6,491 bases of DNA, taken from positions 1 through 6,491 of the forward strand of contig URBB01000106.1 of NCBI GenBank assembly GCA_900545835.1, given 5' to 3'. Both the position numbers and the translations under genes were made by a program. Below, one piece after another: positions 4,114 to 6,491 of the stretch (the stretch's first letter is position 1; the number at the start of each line of letters is the position of its first letter). The notes below the pieces were generated by a model. That model was given only the letters and a program-made list of their open reading frames with translations. It did not search any database and was not told the origin of the DNA. This DNA is from an uncultured Collinsella sp. (GTDB taxonomy: Bacteria; Actinomycetota; Coriobacteriia; Coriobacteriales; Coriobacteriaceae).

Positions 4114-6356
4114 CACTCGTATCCAAGACCTTTGAGCTGTACGGCAAGACCTACACCTTTGAGTCGGGCGAGCTTGCCAAGCAGGCCACCGGCGCCTGCC
4201 TGGTCAAGCAGGGCGACACCACGATGCTCGATACCGTGGTCGTCTCCAAGGAGCGCAAGAACTATGACTTCTTCCCGCTGACCGTCGACTTCAACGAGAA
4301 GATGTACGCTGCCGGCCGCATCCCGGGTGGCTACCTCAAGCGTGAGGGCCGTCCCAGCGAGAAGGCCACGCTCACCGCGCGCATGATCGACCGTCCGATT
4401 CGCCCGAGCTTCCCGGACGGCTTCCGCAACGAGGTGCACATCGTCGCTACCTCGCTTGTCGCCGACCAGGTCAACCCCTTCGACGTCATCAACGTCATGG
4501 GTGCTTCTCTGGCCATGACGCTCGGCGGCGTGCCCTTCGAGGGTCCGCTTGCCTGCGTGCGCATCGGCCGTAACGTGGAGACCGGCGAGTTTATCGTCAA
4601 CCCCACCTACGAGGAGCGCGAGAACTCCGATCTGGACCTGGAGCTGGGCGGCTCTGCCGACTTCATCTCGATGGTCGAGGCCGGCGCCGAGGAGATCTCC
4701 GAGGACGACATGCTCGCCGCCATGAAGTTTGGCCAGGAGGCCCTTGCTGCTTTCTGCCAGGCTCAGGACGAGTTCGTTGCCGAGTGGGAGCAGGTCAACG
4801 GCCCCATCGTCAAGAAGGAGTACCCGCTCGACCAGCCCGTCGAGGAGGTCCAGGAGCGCATCTTCGCCCACTACGACGAGATGGCAGCCGCCCTTCGCGA
4901 CGCCGACAAGCTCTCCCGTATCGGCAAGGTCGAGGCTCTGAAGGAGTCCATCCGTGCCGAGTTTACCGAGGAGGAGCAGGCCGCTTGGGAGCGCGAGATC
5001 CCCGTGGCGCTCAAGAAGCTCGAGAAGAAGGCCATGCGCACCATGGTCGTCGAGACCGGTGAGCGCGTCGACGGCCGTGCCGCCGACGAGATCCGTCCCA
5101 TCATGGTGAAGGACAACTACCTGCCGCTCGTTCACGGCTCCGGCCTGTTCCAGCGTGGTCAGACCCAGGTGCTCTCCGTCCTGTCGCTCGGCATGCTCAA
5201 CGAGGGCCAGCGTCTGGATACCATCGAGCCCACCGAGGGCAAGCGCTACATGCACCACTACAACTTCCCGCCTTTCTGCACCGGCGAGACCGGCCGCATG
5301 GGCAGCCCCAAGCGCCGCGAGATCGGCCATGGCAATCTGGCCGAGCGCGCTCTGCTTCCGGTGCTTCCCGACGAGAACGAGTTCCCCTACGCCATCCGCG
5401 TCGTCTCCGAGGTCATGGAGTCCAACGGCTCCTCTTCGATGGCTTCGACCTGCGGCTCCACGCTCGCGCTTATGGACGGCGGCGTGCCCATTAAGCGCCC
5501 GGTCTCCGGTATCGCCATGGGCCTGATCCAGGAGGAGGGCAAGACCGTGGTCCTGTCCGACATCCAGGGTCTCGAGGACTTCCTGGGCGACATGGACTTT
5601 AAGGTCACCGGCACCACCGAGGGCATCACCGCCCTGCAGATGGACAACAAGGCCACCGGCCTCACCTTCGACATCCTGGCCCGCGCTCTGCAGCAGGCCA
5701 AGGAGGGTCGCGCCTTCATCCTGCAGAAGATGCTCGATGTGATCCCCGAGCCGCGCCACACCACGCGCAGCACCGCCCCGCGCATCGTCTCCATCCAGGT
5801 TCCGACCGACAAGATCCGCGACGTCATCGGTTCCGGCGGTAAGGTCATCCGCGGTATCCAGGATGAGACCGGCGCTTCGGTCGACATCCAGGAGGACGGC
5901 ACCGTCTTTGTCGGCGGCACCGGCGAGTCCGTGGACCAGGCTGTCGAGCGCATCAAGCTCATCATCAAGGTTCCCGAGCCGGGCGAGGAGTACACCGGTC
6001 GCGTGGTCTCCATCCAGCCCTTCGGCGCCTTCGTCAACCTGCTGCCCGGTAAGGACGGCCTGCTGCACATCTCTCGCGTCGCCAAGGGCCGCGTGGAGAA
6101 GGTCGAGGACGTCCTCAACGTGGGCGACGAGGTCAAGGTCGTCGTCATCGAGGTTGACGATCGCGGCAAGATCTCGCTCGATCGTCTTGACAAGCCCGAG
6201 GCCCCGGCTCGCGCCGAGGGTGCTTCCGAGGGCGACGGCGAGCACTTCCAGCGCCGTGAGCGTCCGCGTCGCGAGCGCTCCGAGCGCAGCGACCGTCCGC
6301 GCCGTCCCGGCGACAACGGAGGCCGCAAGCCCCGCCGTCACCACGACGCCGAGTAA
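4110..6356 (+). CDS. pnp: Polyribonucleotide nucleotidyltransferase (PNPase)
   Basis: PNPase degrades RNA 3' to 5' by phosphorolysis, releasing nucleoside diphosphates, and can also add 3' tails. It acts as a trimer in mRNA turnover. The 748 residues show the full family order. A first RNase PH-like domain spans about 1-145 (GRIPGGYLKREGRPSE at 69-84), followed by an alpha-helical domain at about 150-310. The second, catalytic RNase PH domain spans about 320-545, with VDGR (320-323), SGLFQRGQTQ, NFPPFCTGETGRMGSPKRR, the phosphate-binding SSS (441-443) and DFLGDMDFK. Asp490 and Asp496 there match E. coli D486 and D492 by offset. A KH domain has GSGG at 574-577, and an S1 domain spans about 626-691. 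The C-terminal tail from about 694 is Arg-rich (RPRRERSERSDRPRRPG) and accounts for much of the excess over E. coli PNPase (711). Start ATG 4110 has AAAGGAG 4 nt upstream. Every Lys codon I checked is AAG, which suggests strong expression. Confidence 0.98.
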   Translation: MTLVSKTFELYGKTYTFESGELAKQATGACLVKQGDTTMLDTVVVSKERKNYDFFPLTVDFNEKMYAAGRIPGGYLKREGRPSEKATLTARMIDRPIRPSFPDGFRNEVHIVATSLVADQVNPFDVINVMGASLAMTLGGVPFEGPLACVRIGRNVETGEFIVNPTYEERENSDLDLELGGSADFISMVEAGAEEISEDDMLAAMKFGQEALAAFCQAQDEFVAEWEQVNGPIVKKEYPLDQPVEEVQERIFAHYDEMAAALRDADKLSRIGKVEALKESIRAEFTEEEQAAWEREIPVALKKLEKKAMRTMVVETGERVDGRAADEIRPIMVKDNYLPLVHGSGLFQRGQTQVLSVLSLGMLNEGQRLDTIEPTEGKRYMHHYNFPPFCTGETGRMGSPKRREIGHGNLAERALLPVLPDENEFPYAIRVVSEVMESNGSSSMASTCGSTLALMDGGVPIKRPVSGIAMGLIQEEGKTVVLSDIQGLEDFLGDMDFKVTGTTEGITALQMDNKATGLTFDILARALQQAKEGRAFILQKMLDVIPEPRHTTRSTAPRIVSIQVPTDKIRDVIGSGGKVIRGIQDETGASVDIQEDGTVFVGGTGESVDQAVERIKLIIKVPEPGEEYTGRVVSIQPFGAFVNLLPGKDGLLHISRVAKGRVEKVEDVLNVGDEVKVVVIEVDDRGKISLDRLDKPEAPARAEGASEGDGEHFQRRERPRRERSERSDRPRRPGDNGGRKPRRHHDAE

Positions 6357-6379
6357 CAGCTACACATAAGCAGCTCAAC

Positions 6380-6409
6380 AAGGGCGACTCCTAAGGGGGT
6401 CGCCCTTTT
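6380..6409 (+). terminator. Intrinsic terminator after pnp
   Basis: AAGGGCGAC (6380-6388) pairs perfectly with GTCGCCCTT (6399-6407). The stem extends inward by a T-G and two C-G pairs to a TAAG loop and is followed by TTTT (6406-6409). It lies 23 nt after the pnp stop and closes the rpsO-pnp unit. Confidence 0.9.
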
Positions 6410-6464
6410 GCTATTCCCGGCGGGGTCCGCGGATAAAGTTTCCTGCTCTACAGTCCTGCTCACG

Positions 6465-6491
6465 ACGGAGGCCACATTAAGTGGCCTCTGT
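6465..6491 (+). terminator. Strong hairpin at window edge, possible second terminator
   Basis: ACGGAGGCCAC (6465-6475) pairs with GTGGCCTCTGT (6481-6491) over 11 bp with one G-U, around an ATTAA loop. The window ends at the last stem base, so a T-run cannot be seen. It could be a backup terminator for pnp, the end of a short transcript from the 6410-6464 gap, or a copy of a dispersed intergenic element. On the minus strand no T-run follows the stem, so a terminator for a convergent gene is unlikely. Confidence 0.4.

Noticed and set aside
4062..6344. A very long open frame on the minus strand opposite pnp
   Set aside because: It mirrors the codon pattern of pnp in GC-rich DNA. The translation is low-complexity (Leu/Gly/Asp/His/Val-rich) with no recognisable domain, while the + strand encodes an intact PNPase.
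1..6491. Search for a defence island, CRISPR array, integrase, transposase, tRNA or other accessory system
   Set aside because: All supported genes are conserved housekeeping genes, intergenic gaps are short, and no repeat arrays, insertion-sequence ends or recombinase motifs were seen.

Overview
This window is an ordinary, densely packed stretch of core bacterial chromosome. It is GC-rich, and every protein-coding gene I can support reads on the + strand. The order is phoH (5' end outside the window) - ybeY - dgkA - era - recO, then rpsO - pnp. A dgkA-type undecaprenol/diacylglycerol kinase between ybeY and era is the arrangement familiar from Firmicutes. The high GC, the TKxD form of the Era G4 motif and the Arg-rich tail of PNPase instead point to Actinomycetota. 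Together they suggest a member of the class Coriobacteriia, plausibly Collinsella or a relative. That placement is inference from gene order and sequence style, not from a search.

Layout. Positions 2-3543 look like one operon of five genes. phoH and ybeY overlap by 4 nt, and the other gaps are 9, 12 and 15 nt. The genes encode a PhoH-family ATPase, the YbeY endoribonuclease, a three-helix membrane lipid kinase, the ribosome-assembly GTPase Era with an unusually acidic N-terminal extension, and the recombination mediator RecO. I see no terminator after recO. Positions 3544-3681 hold a probable extended -10 promoter and a structured leader for rpsO. rpsO ends in a clear intrinsic terminator at about 3975-4006. 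The roughly 100 nt before pnp hold two good hairpins and a 15-codon open frame that ends on the pnp start codon as ATGA. pnp fills 4110-6356 and is followed by an intrinsic terminator at 6380-6409. A second strong hairpin runs into the right edge of the window.

How the genes fit together. Most of the products act on RNA or the small ribosomal subunit. YbeY and Era work on 16S rRNA 3'-end maturation and 30S assembly, PhoH-type ATPases are genetic and physical partners of YbeY in other bacteria, S15 is a primary 16S-binding protein, and PNPase is the phosphorolytic 3'-5' exoribonuclease. DgkA (lipid carrier recycling) and RecO (DNA repair) are long-standing passengers of this conserved cluster.

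I found no defence system, mobile element, CRISPR array, tRNA or rRNA, and nothing that looks like an undescribed multi-gene system. The observations most worth checking are regulatory (the pnp leader with its overlapping mini-ORF, and alternative stems in the rpsO leader), plus the acidic Era extension.
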